From the IMG/VR virus record IMGVR_UViG_3300036770_006296, positions 62,001-126,000 of that record: a stretch of 64,000 nt of DNA. The stretch is one strand, 5' to 3'. Source of the DNA: a virus. A model generated the notes under the pieces. That model was not told the origin of the DNA. It did no database searches and was given only the letters and a program-made list of their open reading frames with translations. A program made the translations under genes and the position numbers. Of the stretch, positions 54,769 to 60,176 are shown one piece after another; within the stretch, counting starts at the first letter, position 1, and each line of letters opens with the position of its first letter.

Positions 54769-55056
54769 ATGAACACTTACAAATTTAGAGCAGAATGCCT
54801 TCACGATGTGATACAATTCATGAGTCATGCTCCAGAGGTAATACAACAGATAGATGTACAAAAGGATGAAAGGTTTCCTGATTGCTATGTCACTCTTAAA
54901 ACCACCTCAGAGATGTCAGAAGTACTAAATAAAATACTTGAAATGCAAGGAGACGTTCACGTTATGTTTGAGAGTCTTCAACCAGAAGGGGAATACACAG
55001 GAGAAAGAATAAGAAGCTTTCATTCATCATCAAAAGACAACTTCATGGAGAAGTAA
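54769..55056 (+). CDS. hypothetical early protein
   Basis: 95 residues, alpha/beta, with FRAECLHDVIQFMSHAPEV and VTLKTTSEMSEVLNKILEM. Could be a small ferredoxin-like fold. No family recognised. Confidence 0.67.
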   Translation: MNTYKFRAECLHDVIQFMSHAPEVIQQIDVQKDERFPDCYVTLKTTSEMSEVLNKILEMQGDVHVMFESLQPEGEYTGERIRSFHSSSKDNFMEK

Positions 55057-55100
55057 AAAAGACTATTCTGTGATTAGTTTAGTTTGATTAACACCCAAGA

Positions 55101-55134
55101 TAGGGATTCGGCTTCGGCTCGGATCCCTTTTTTG
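55101..55134 (+). terminator. hairpin terminator
   Basis: GGGATTCGGC, TTCG, GCTCGGATCCC (imperfect) then TTTTTTGCG. Confidence 0.72.
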
Positions 55135-55170
55135 CGAGCCGAGGTTTTTTGACCTGGCCTGGATTAATCT

Positions 55171-55184
55171 CTGGGGAACCCCAG
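55171..55184. repeat. intergenic dyad CTGGGGAACCCCAG
   Basis: Consensus copy followed by GAATCCTGATCCAGC. Confidence 0.85.
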
Positions 55185-55230
55185 GAATCCTGATCCAGCA
55201 GATGTAAGAGAAGTGTAAACTTTTTTCAGA

Positions 55231-55267
55231 AATCATTTTTATTCCTGTAGAAAATTCTATATATTTG
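55231..55267 (+). promoter_or_regulatory. early-type 37-bp promoter
   Basis: AATCATTTTTAT to TATATTTG, before 55295. Confidence 0.84.
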
Positions 55268-55294
55268 TATTGTTAATCAATCAAACAAAAATAA

Positions 55295-55444
55295 ATGAAA
55301 GCAGAAACAAAAAAGAAATTAGAATTCTTAATGGAATTAGGTTTAACCCAAAATGAAATTAATGAACTTCTAGATAATCAATCTATTCTTGATGAATCAA
55401 AAGAATTCAAAAAAGAAGAAGTTGAAGAAGATGAAGATTACTAA
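55295..55444 (+). CDS. 49-residue acidic helical protein
   Basis: MKAETKKKLEFLMELGLTQN, then EINELLDNQSILDESKEF and an acidic end EEVEEDEDY. It has its own promoter and terminator, which supports it as a gene despite its length. No family recognised. Confidence 0.65.
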   Translation: MKAETKKKLEFLMELGLTQNEINELLDNQSILDESKEFKKEEVEEDEDY

Positions 55445-55465
55445 GGGGTTAGTAATAAAAAAGGG

Positions 55466-55491
55466 AAGGAGACTTAGGTCTCCTTTTTTTG
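55466..55491 (+). terminator. hairpin terminator
   Basis: AAGGAGAC, TTA, GTCTCCTT then T-run and GTG. Confidence 0.86.
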
Positions 55492-55520
55492 TGGGGAAAA
55501 TCTAGACCAGCTAGATGCTC

Positions 55521-55534
55521 CTGCGGTGCCCCAG
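55521..55534. repeat. intergenic dyad, variant CTGCGGTGCCCCAG
   Basis: Outer arms kept, fourth position unpaired. Confidence 0.75.
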
Positions 55535-55590
55535 GAATCCTGATCCAAACCCCAATAAATTTTTTTTAGAAAATTCCACTTTTTTCCAAG

Positions 55591-55627
55591 AATCATTTTT
55601 TATATTAGAATATTCTACATATATTTG
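55591..55627 (+). promoter_or_regulatory. early-type 37-bp promoter
   Basis: AATCATTTTTTA to TATATTTG, before 55657. Confidence 0.84.
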
Positions 55628-55656
55628 TATAGTTAATCAATTAAACAATATCAATT

Positions 55657-55968
55657 ATGAAAAAGGAAATGACAGCAGAACAAAAAGCAAAAAAGGCGGC
55701 AGCTAACAAGGCGTACAGAGAGCGCAAAAAAATGCAATCTCAAAACTGGATGGAACTCGACAAGTTCGAAATGAGTTTCGAGCATAAAGTTCGACTTTTC
55801 AAAAACCTCAAATTGGAAATCACAAATTCCTATTGCGCATCTCCGGGGACAGTTTTGAAATTTGAAAAACTCACTAATAACGATAACACAATCGTTTATC
55901 GGGTTCGCCGCACAGGTCGAAGAACTTTCTTCACCACCTCCGTCCACCTTCACGCTCCCGCTGAATAG
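55657..55968 (+). CDS. RVRR-domain small protein, copy 2
   Basis: 103 residues, very close to 51704 along its length: TAEQKAKKAAANKAYRERKK, WMELDKFEMSFEHKVRLFKN, SYCASPGTVLKFEKLTN and YRVRRTGRRTFFTTS. The upstream ~60 bp (TTTTTAGAAATTTCCACTTT type) is also copied, so the whole cassette was duplicated. Confidence 0.75.
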   Translation: MKKEMTAEQKAKKAAANKAYRERKKMQSQNWMELDKFEMSFEHKVRLFKNLKLEITNSYCASPGTVLKFEKLTNNDNTIVYRVRRTGRRTFFTTSVHLHAPAE

Positions 55969-55984
55969 CCGGGACTCACCATAG

Positions 55985-56009
55985 AAAGGAGCTTAGGCTC
56001 CTTTTTTTG
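55985..56009 (+). terminator. hairpin terminator
   Basis: AAAGGAGC, TTA, GCTCCTTT then T-run and GTG. Confidence 0.86.
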
Positions 56010-56046
56010 TGCCCAAAGGTTTCTGGATGTAGGCTGAGATAAACTC

Positions 56047-56060
56047 CTGGGGCTCCTCAG
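56047..56060. repeat. intergenic dyad, variant CTGGGGCTCCTCAG
   Basis: Wobble-type change in the right arm. Confidence 0.75.
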
Positions 56061-56093
56061 GAAATTTTCACATCTTCCTTATCTATAAGATTT

Positions 56094-56198
56094 ATGGAAG
56101 AGATAGATAAAATAAAAAGATGGGGTTGTATAGGAATAGTATTCATTACTATCCTATGGACTTCACTTATCTACTGGGCATTGTCCAAAGCATTCTGA
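56094..56198 (+). CDS. 34-residue membrane microprotein
   Basis: MEEIDKIKRWGCIGIVFITI then LWTSLIYWALSKAF: a charged start followed by one membrane helix. It lies between two dyads and has no clear promoter, so confidence is limited. Confidence 0.45.
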   Translation: MEEIDKIKRWGCIGIVFITILWTSLIYWALSKAF

Positions 56199-56208
56199 GG
56201 ATCCTCCG
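56195..56208. repeat. intergenic dyad, variant CTGAGGATCCTCCG
   Basis: Overlaps the stop codon of 56094-56198; GAGGATCCTC is a perfect palindrome. Confidence 0.6.
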
Positions 56209-56241
56209 AGAATCCCAGCTGGCCCAGAAATAATAATCAGG

Positions 56242-56278
56242 AATCATTTTTTTATTTGTGGAAAAATCTATATATTAG
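56242..56278 (+). promoter_or_regulatory. early-type 37-bp promoter
   Basis: AATCATTTTTTT to TATATTAG, before 56305. Confidence 0.85.
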
Positions 56279-56304
56279 CTTGTTAATCAATTAAACAAAA
56301 GCCA

Positions 56305-56460
56305 ATGTATTCTTTAGATTGTGATTATTACACAAAACAATTCCCATCCATCGATGATCTCATATCGGATATTATATCATCTGGCATGGACCCAAATTAT
56401 GTAATAACCTATAATGGTGTACCCATAGGTTATCAAGCTATTGAGCTAATTCAATTTTAA
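56305..56460 (+). CDS. 51-residue protein, tandem copy A
   Basis: MYSLDCDYYTKQFPSIDDLI, then DIISSGMDPNYVITYNG and a tail GYQAIELIQF. Clearly paralogous to 56518. Function unknown. The end of this gene is part of an 82-bp repeat. Confidence 0.7.
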   Translation: MYSLDCDYYTKQFPSIDDLISDIISSGMDPNYVITYNGVPIGYQAIELIQF

Positions 56461-56462
56461 GA

Positions 56463-56499
56463 AATCATTTTTTTCTTCAAATAGATTTTTCTACATTTA
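56463..56499 (+). promoter_or_regulatory. early-type 37-bp promoter
   Basis: AATCATTTTTTT to TACATTTA, before 56518. Confidence 0.85.
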
Positions 56500-56517
56500 C
56501 ATTATAAAACAAATTTT

Positions 56518-56757
56518 ATGTATTCATTAGACTGTGATTACTACAAAAAAGAATTCTCAACCCTTGATGAACTCTTGGACGATATTATACTATCTGGTAT
56601 GGACCCAAATTATTTAATAACATACAATGGGGCCACCTTCAACTACCAAGCTATTGAACTAATAACTGGACGTATGAGCCAGCATTTCCCGAATGTTAAC
56701 ATTACCAAAGAACTCATGATGACATTTTGCAGTTGGGTAAAGTCCCGGAAGAATTAA
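56518..56757 (+). CDS. 79-residue protein, tandem copy B
   Basis: MYSLDCDYYKKEFSTLDELL, then DIILSGMDPNYLITYNG and NYQAIELITG as in copy A, plus 28 extra residues (MSQHFPNVNITKELMMTFCS and on). Copy A looks like a shortened form. Function unknown. Confidence 0.72.
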   Translation: MYSLDCDYYKKEFSTLDELLDDIILSGMDPNYLITYNGATFNYQAIELITGRMSQHFPNVNITKELMMTFCSWVKSRKN

Positions 56758-56787
56758 TCAAGCTATTGAACTAATTCAATTTTAAGA

Positions 56788-56824
56788 AATCATTTTTTTC
56801 TTCAAATAGATTTTTCTACATTTA
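56788..56824 (+). promoter_or_regulatory. early-type 37-bp promoter (copied in the 82-bp repeat)
   Basis: Identical in sequence to 56463-56499; now drives 56846. Confidence 0.85.
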
Positions 56825-56845
56825 CATTATAAAACAAAGACCTAC

Positions 56846-57076
56846 ATGTTAATTTACACAATAATTTTTACCCTAGCTCTCTTGGTCCTAATAGCTACAA
56901 AAACGACAGGGATTGACCAACCCACACTAGATTATAAAGAGAGCTATGCAGCGGAGGTGAGTAATGCCAGCTACTTTACTCTGCCTCGAGGACAGCCCAG
57001 TAGATTGTGGGCTTCTATCATAACAAATAAATCACCGCCCCGTAACAAGGGTAAGCCCGGATATAATACAAGTTAA
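56846..57076 (+). CDS. small protein with N-terminal membrane helix
   Basis: 76 residues: LIYTIIFTLALLVLIATK is a membrane helix or uncleaved signal, followed by ~55 polar residues ending in a basic SPPRNKGKPGYNTS. No family recognised. Confidence 0.66.
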   Translation: MLIYTIIFTLALLVLIATKTTGIDQPTLDYKESYAAEVSNASYFTLPRGQPSRLWASIITNKSPPRNKGKPGYNTS

Positions 57077-57077
57077 A

Positions 57078-57105
57078 GAAAGACCCTTATTACAGGGTCT
57101 TTTTT
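57078..57105 (+). terminator. hairpin terminator
   Basis: AAAGACCC, loop, GGGTCTTT then T-run and GTG. Confidence 0.84.
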
Positions 57106-57143
57106 GTGGACTATTGTTTACAATAAACCTCCTATTGTAAACC

Positions 57144-57157
57144 ACTGGGGCTCCGCA
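57144..57157. repeat. intergenic dyad, variant CTGGGGCTCCGCAG
   Basis: Same variant, with flanking AAACCACTGGGG, is repeated at 57704. Confidence 0.75.
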
Positions 57158-57178
57158 GGAAAATCAAGAAGAAGATAA

Positions 57179-57190
57179 GATATATATAGT
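57179..57190 (+). promoter_or_regulatory. late-type promoter motif
   Basis: GATATATATAGT, 26 bp before the ATG at 57205, in the midst of early cassettes. Confidence 0.55.
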
Positions 57191-57204
57191 ATAAAAAACA
57201 AATT

Positions 57205-57645
57205 ATGAAACATATTAGGCTTTACGAATACTATTCTGAATTACCAACTTCATTCAGTGTAGCAGAGATCCAAAACATGTCGGAGACGGACTTTTTAACA
57301 AACCTTAAAATGTTAAAAGATAAGGGAGACGAAGAGCAGGCTTTTTCGTTATTACAAATTTGGATGAATCACCATAAAGATGCGGCGAACGACATGGATT
57401 TCAATGCGAAACTCGGAGGTATATTTCGTGACGTTTCTCTTGAATCAGATGACAGCCCTAAGTCTGGCAATTTCCTTCATGATAAAGCAGTGCAATTGAA
57501 CACTTATCTTGCTAAGAACAAACGTGAAGGCGTGGTAAAACAAATAGAAGAGGTAAAAAGAAATATAAAAAATTACGAAGAAATGCTTAGAGTGGCTAAA
57601 GATAGATTAGATAGATTAGAATTTGAAATGACAAAAACTATGTAA
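57205..57645 (+). CDS. late protein with MKHIRLYEYYSE leader and coiled coil
   Basis: 146 residues. Starts MKHIRLYEYYSELP, the shared leader, and is preceded by the late motif in place of an early promoter. Residues ~105-145 form a coiled coil (VKQIEEVKRNIKNYEEMLR). No family recognised. An isolated late cassette inside the early region. Confidence 0.74.
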   Translation: MKHIRLYEYYSELPTSFSVAEIQNMSETDFLTNLKMLKDKGDEEQAFSLLQIWMNHHKDAANDMDFNAKLGGIFRDVSLESDDSPKSGNFLHDKAVQLNTYLAKNKREGVVKQIEEVKRNIKNYEEMLRVAKDRLDRLEFEMTKTM

Positions 57646-57666
57646 TTTGAATTCATATAATAATAA

Positions 57667-57691
57667 GAAAGACTCTTAGGAGTCTTTTTTT
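57667..57691 (+). terminator. hairpin terminator
   Basis: AAAGACTC, TTA, GAGTCTTT then T-run and GTG. Confidence 0.86.
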
Positions 57692-57703
57692 GTGATCTAA
57701 ACC

Positions 57704-57717
57704 ACTGGGGCTCCGCA
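57704..57717. repeat. intergenic dyad, variant CTGGGGCTCCGCAG
   Basis: Second copy of the 57144 variant. Confidence 0.75.
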
Positions 57718-57751
57718 GGAAATCCAATGGTAGATGTGATTTATACTCTCA

Positions 57752-57795
57752 TGCCCCCTCCGGGGGGACGCGTGCGTACGTATGCACGCGTAGGC
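57752..57795. repeat. GGGGGG / CGTGCGTACGTATGC intergenic repeat
   Basis: CCCCCTCCGGGGGG then ACGCGTGCGTACGTATGC and ACGCG; the longest alternating purine-pyrimidine run of the family. Confidence 0.78.
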
Positions 57796-57807
57796 ACTTT
57801 TTTCAGG

Positions 57808-57844
57808 AATCGTTTTTTTATCTGTAGAAAATTCCATACATTAG
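57808..57844 (+). promoter_or_regulatory. early-type 37-bp promoter
   Basis: AATCGTTTTTTT to TACATTAG, before 57872. Confidence 0.83.
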
Positions 57845-57871
57845 CTATGTTAATCAATTAAATAAATACAA

Positions 57872-58006
57872 ATGGAAAAGGCAGTAAATGTTTTAGCAGC
57901 AATTTGGGTAGGTGTTTTAATGTCAATGACAATCATCTCATTAGGCTATGCAATAGTTCAAGTTGTAACCGGCAATGTACATTCCACAGCAAGTTTTGAA
58001 TTTTAA
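57872..58006 (+). CDS. 44-residue membrane microprotein, copy 1
   Basis: MEKAVNVLAAIWVGVLMSMT, then IISLGYAIVQVVTGN and HSTASFEF. One membrane helix and a conserved G-N-x-H-x-T-A-S-F-E-F tail shared exactly with 59097. Its stop abuts the next ATG. Confidence 0.68.
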   Translation: MEKAVNVLAAIWVGVLMSMTIISLGYAIVQVVTGNVHSTASFEF

Positions 58007-58171
58007 ATGAAAACAACAATCACAAAAGAAGCCCTAAGAAAAGCCAGAATGGGCTCAGTAAGAGAAGACCAGAAAGCACAAGGTTTCTTTGATGGTAGAT
58101 TTGTAACAAGATGTGAGGAAGACAAAAAGAAATACACAAGAAAAGAGAAACACAAATCTAAATCCTACTAA
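58007..58171 (+). CDS. 54-residue basic protein
   Basis: MKTTITKEALRKARMGSVRE, then GFFDGRFVTRCEEDKKKY and a Lys-rich end. No family recognised. Second gene of the 57808 cassette. Confidence 0.6.
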   Translation: MKTTITKEALRKARMGSVREDQKAQGFFDGRFVTRCEEDKKKYTRKEKHKSKSY

Positions 58172-58188
58172 ACAAAAACAAAATCTTT

Positions 58189-58218
58189 TAAACCCTAGGT
58201 TCGGCCTAGGGTTTTTTT
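58189..58218 (+). terminator. hairpin terminator
   Basis: AAACCCTAGG, TTCG, CCTAGGGTTT then T-run and GTG. Confidence 0.88.
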
Positions 58219-58251
58219 GTGGGCTAAAAATCCCAAGCTATGGTAAATCCT

Positions 58252-58265
58252 CCGAGGCACCCCAG
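58252..58265. repeat. intergenic dyad, variant CCGAGGCACCCCAG
   Basis: Diverged left arm. Confidence 0.65.
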
Positions 58266-58309
58266 GAACTTTTCCATAGATTTATTTTTTATATTTCTCT
58301 ATTTCTCCC

Positions 58310-58323
58310 ATGCGGCACCCCAG
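58310..58323. repeat. intergenic dyad, variant ATGCGGCACCCCAG
   Basis: Second diverged copy in the same gap. Confidence 0.55.
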
Positions 58324-58368
58324 AGTAACCCTATAAATTTTTTTTAGAAATTTCCACTTTTTTCCAAG

Positions 58369-58405
58369 AATCATTTTTTAGTTTGTAGAAAAGTCTATAT
58401 ATTAG
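58369..58405 (+). promoter_or_regulatory. early-type 37-bp promoter
   Basis: AATCATTTTTTA to TATATTAG, before 58436. Confidence 0.84.
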
Positions 58406-58435
58406 CTAAGTTAATCAATTAAACAAAAACAAATT

Positions 58436-58753
58436 ATGAAAAACACAGAAAAAAAACCAGTTGCTAAAAAAGCTACAAAAACCACTAAAGTTTCTAACAC
58501 CCCTGATTGGATGACTTTGGACAAGTTCGAAATGAGTTTCACCCACAAAGTTAGATTATTTAGAAATCTAAAATTGGAAACCACAAACTCCTACTGTGCA
58601 AGCCCAGGGACTTCCCTAAAGTTTGAAAAAATCAAAAATGAAGATAATACAATTGTCTTCCGGGTTCGCCGCAATGGCCGCCGCACCTTCTTCACCACCA
58701 ACGCGGAACTCCAGGCGCCAGCTGAAATCCCCGCTGAAATCCCCGCTGAATAA
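58436..58753 (+). CDS. RVRR-domain small protein, copy 3
   Basis: 105 residues. A different Lys/Thr-rich start (TEKKPVAKKATKTTKVSN) replaces the NKAYRERKK segment, then WMTLDKFEMSFTHKVRLFRN, SYCASPGTSLKFEKIKN and FRVRRNGRRTFFTTN. Ends with a repeated AEIPAEIPAE. Third copy of the family in 7 kb. Confidence 0.75.
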   Translation: MKNTEKKPVAKKATKTTKVSNTPDWMTLDKFEMSFTHKVRLFRNLKLETTNSYCASPGTSLKFEKIKNEDNTIVFRVRRNGRRTFFTTNAELQAPAEIPAEIPAE

Positions 58754-58773
58754 CCGGGGTTTCACAAAACTTC

Positions 58774-58798
58774 AAAAGACCCTTCGGGGTCTTTTTTT
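58774..58798 (+). terminator. hairpin terminator
   Basis: AAAAGACCC, TTCG, GGGTCTTTT then T-run and GTG. Confidence 0.88.
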
Positions 58799-58830
58799 GT
58801 GACCAAATTTTAGGACAGATCCTAATCCTC

Positions 58831-58844
58831 CTGAGGCACCCCTG
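58831..58844. repeat. intergenic dyad, variant CTGAGGCACCCCTG
   Basis: Both arms show single changes. Confidence 0.65.
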
Positions 58845-58858
58845 GAACTTTACCATAT

Positions 58859-58895
58859 ATTCAGTTTTTATATTTAAAAAAAATTCTTATATTTG
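58859..58895 (+). promoter_or_regulatory. degenerate early promoter of small RNA copy 1
   Basis: ATTCAGTTTTTA at the upstream end and a perfect TATATTTG, 37 bp overall. Confidence 0.6.
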
Positions 58896-58900
58896 TAGTT

Positions 58901-58959
58901 CATAAAATATTTATTCTTTGGAGTAAGCCAGGAACCCTAGATTTATCTAGGGTTTCTTG
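58901..58959 (+). ncRNA. candidate small RNA, copy 1 (~60-65 nt)
   Basis: After TATATTTG comes TAGTTCATAAAATATTTATT and CTTTGG, then a hairpin AACCCTAGAT / ATCTAGGGTT. No ATG-started frame of any length. Nearly the same unit recurs at 59233-59332, so it is kept as a unit. Confidence 0.62.
58933..58959 (+). terminator. hairpin terminator of small RNA 1
   Basis: AACCCTAGAT, TT, ATCTAGGGTT then TCTTGTGTG. Confidence 0.75.
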
Positions 58960-58992
58960 TGTGTAAAGAAATCTAGATCTATGGTAAATCTC

Positions 58993-59006
58993 CTGCGGAA
59001 CCCCAG
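58993..59006. repeat. intergenic dyad, variant CTGCGGAACCCCAG
   Basis: One mismatch at the fourth position. Confidence 0.75.
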
Positions 59007-59031
59007 GAAAAGAATCCAAAAAGATTCAAGA

Positions 59032-59068
59032 AATCGTTTTTATCTTTGTAGAAAAATCCATATATTTA
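59032..59068 (+). promoter_or_regulatory. early-type 37-bp promoter
   Basis: AATCGTTTTTAT to TATATTTA, before 59097. Confidence 0.83.
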
Positions 59069-59096
59069 TATAGTTAATCAATTAAACAAAATAAAA

Positions 59097-59228
59097 ATGA
59101 AAACAGCAAATGTAATTGGAATGGCTTGGGTAGGAATTTTAATAGCAACAGTTATAGTTGCTTTAGGTTTCACAGTTTATCAAGTATGCACGGGGAACTA
59201 CCACGGCACAGCAAGTTTTGAGTTTTAA
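59097..59228 (+). CDS. 43-residue membrane microprotein, copy 2
   Basis: MKTANVIGMAWVGILIATVI, then VALGFTVYQVCTGN and HGTASFEF. Paralogue of 57872 with the same tail. A small inner-membrane peptide; role unknown. Confidence 0.68.
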   Translation: MKTANVIGMAWVGILIATVIVALGFTVYQVCTGNYHGTASFEF

Positions 59229-59232
59229 TTAA

Positions 59233-59269
59233 AGTTTTGAATTTCAATTAAAAAAAATTCTTATATTTG
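59233..59269 (+). promoter_or_regulatory. degenerate early promoter of small RNA copy 2
   Basis: Perfect TATATTTG preceded by AATTAAAAAAAATTCT as in copy 1; the upstream AATCATTTT box is not recognisable. Confidence 0.55.
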
Positions 59270-59274
59270 TAGTT

Positions 59275-59332
59275 CATAAAATATTTATTCTTTGGGATAA
59301 ACAAGAAACCCTAGATTCATCTAGGGTTTTCT
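59275..59332 (+). ncRNA. candidate small RNA, copy 2 (~60-65 nt)
   Basis: TAGTTCATAAAATATTTATT and CTTTGG as in copy 1, then AACAAGAAACCCTAGAT and its complementary arm. The two copies differ mainly between CTTTGG and the hairpin. Confidence 0.62.
59306..59332 (+). terminator. hairpin terminator of small RNA 2
   Basis: AAACCCTAGAT, TC, ATCTAGGGTTTT then CTGTGTG. The loop differs from copy 1 while the stem is kept. Confidence 0.75.
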
Positions 59333-59366
59333 GTGTGTAAAGAAATCTAAATCTATGGTAAAACTC

Positions 59367-59380
59367 CTGCGGCGCCTCAG
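59367..59380. repeat. intergenic dyad, variant CTGCGGCGCCTCAG
   Basis: Centre GGCGCC palindromic, one arm mismatch. Confidence 0.75.
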
Positions 59381-59406
59381 GGATGAAGAATCAAAAAAGA
59401 TTCAAG

Positions 59407-59443
59407 AATCATTTTTATCTTCGTAGAAAAATCCATATATTTA
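59407..59443 (+). promoter_or_regulatory. early-type 37-bp promoter
   Basis: AATCATTTTTAT to TATATTTA, before 59471. Confidence 0.84.
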
Positions 59444-59470
59444 TAATGTTAATCAATTAAAATCTATCAC

Positions 59471-59542
59471 ATGAAAAAACCACTTGTAATCTTCATCACA
59501 CCAAATGGATTAATGGTTATAGAAGATATCATAGCTAACTAA
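59471..59542 (+). CDS. 23-residue microprotein
   Basis: MKKPLVIFITPNGLMVIEDI then IAN and a stop. It is the only frame between a full promoter with its standard leader (GTTAATCAATTAAAA) and a terminator, so the cassette appears to exist for this peptide or for the RNA itself. Confidence 0.5.
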   Translation: MKKPLVIFITPNGLMVIEDIIAN

Positions 59543-59563
59543 CACAACCACACATCAGAAATC

Positions 59564-59593
59564 AAAAGGGAGGATTGTATCTTCCCTTTTTTT
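59564..59593 (+). terminator. hairpin terminator
   Basis: AAAGGGAGGAT, loop, ATCTTCCCTTT then T-run. Confidence 0.78.
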
Positions 59594-59625
59594 GTTTAAC
59601 AATTTTTAAGAATCTATTAGACAAC

Positions 59626-59642
59626 CGAGGAGGCACCCCACG
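59626..59642. repeat. intergenic dyad, variant CGAGGAGGCACCCCACG
   Basis: Strongly diverged copy just before a late-type motif. Confidence 0.5.
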
Positions 59643-59654
59643 AATATATAATAG
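59642..59654 (+). promoter_or_regulatory. late-type promoter motif
   Basis: GAATATATAATAG, about 20 bp before the ATG at 59663. Confidence 0.5.
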
Positions 59655-59662
59655 ACCAATGT

Positions 59663-60046
59663 ATGGTTAAAGTGCCAGTGAGTATAGGAGAACTAATTGA
59701 TAAGTTATCAATCCTCCAAGTTAAAAAGACAAAAGTCAAATCACAAGAGAAATTATCATTTATAGAGAAAGAGTATAATCTCTTATATGAGATGAGTTGT
59801 GATTATCTAAAAAACAATGACATTCAAAACACATTTAATGAATTAATAGCAATCAATCTTGCTCTTTGGGAAATAGAAGATTCACTAAGAGTAATAGAAA
59901 GCACAAAACAATTTGATGCCCATTTCATTGAATTAGCAAGAAGTGTTTACTACACCAATGATGAGAGATTTAGACTCAAAGATAAAATCAACTCTCTTAC
60001 ACATTCAGAAATCAAAGAACAAAAAGATTACCAAGGCTATCTATAA
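59663..60046 (+). CDS. DUF6165 family protein
   Basis: 127 residues. VPVSIGELIDKLSILQVKK, then INLALWEIEDSLRVIESTKQ and FIELARSVYYTNDERFRLKD match the ordered motifs of DUF6165. Known: this family is often found near glycosyltransferase and polysaccharide genes, function unknown. It is helix-rich and soluble. It precedes the TerC-like gene but uses a late-type motif. Confidence 0.8.
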   Translation: MVKVPVSIGELIDKLSILQVKKTKVKSQEKLSFIEKEYNLLYEMSCDYLKNNDIQNTFNELIAINLALWEIEDSLRVIESTKQFDAHFIELARSVYYTNDERFRLKDKINSLTHSEIKEQKDYQGYL

Positions 60047-60051
60047 ATTCC

Positions 60052-60065
60052 CTGCGGAGCCTCAG
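60052..60065. repeat. intergenic dyad, variant CTGCGGAGCCTCAG
   Basis: Immediately downstream of the DUF6165 stop. Confidence 0.72.
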
Positions 60066-60121
60066 GGACTCTTCATTAATTTGCAAATGCCTAAGAAAAT
60101 AATAGATAGAATCTTCTCTGG

Positions 60122-60158
60122 AATCATTTTTTTATTTGGAGTATAATGAATATATTTA
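60122..60158 (+). promoter_or_regulatory. early-type 37-bp promoter
   Basis: AATCATTTTTTT to TATATTTA, before 60177; last promoter of the rightward early run. Confidence 0.84.
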
Positions 60159-60176
60159 CTCTATAACACACAACAC

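Larger units (their letters stand above)
56432..56838. repeat. 82-bp direct repeat flanking 56518-56757
   Basis: Positions 56432-56513 and 56757-56838 match with one difference seen. The unit spans the 3' end of gene A, its stop, and the complete promoter that follows. Confidence 0.9.

Noticed and set aside
21100-60158. Dispersed AATCATTTTTTT copies as mobile elements
   Set aside because: They always stand before genes in the right orientation with a fixed distance to the -7 box; no transposase or target duplications.
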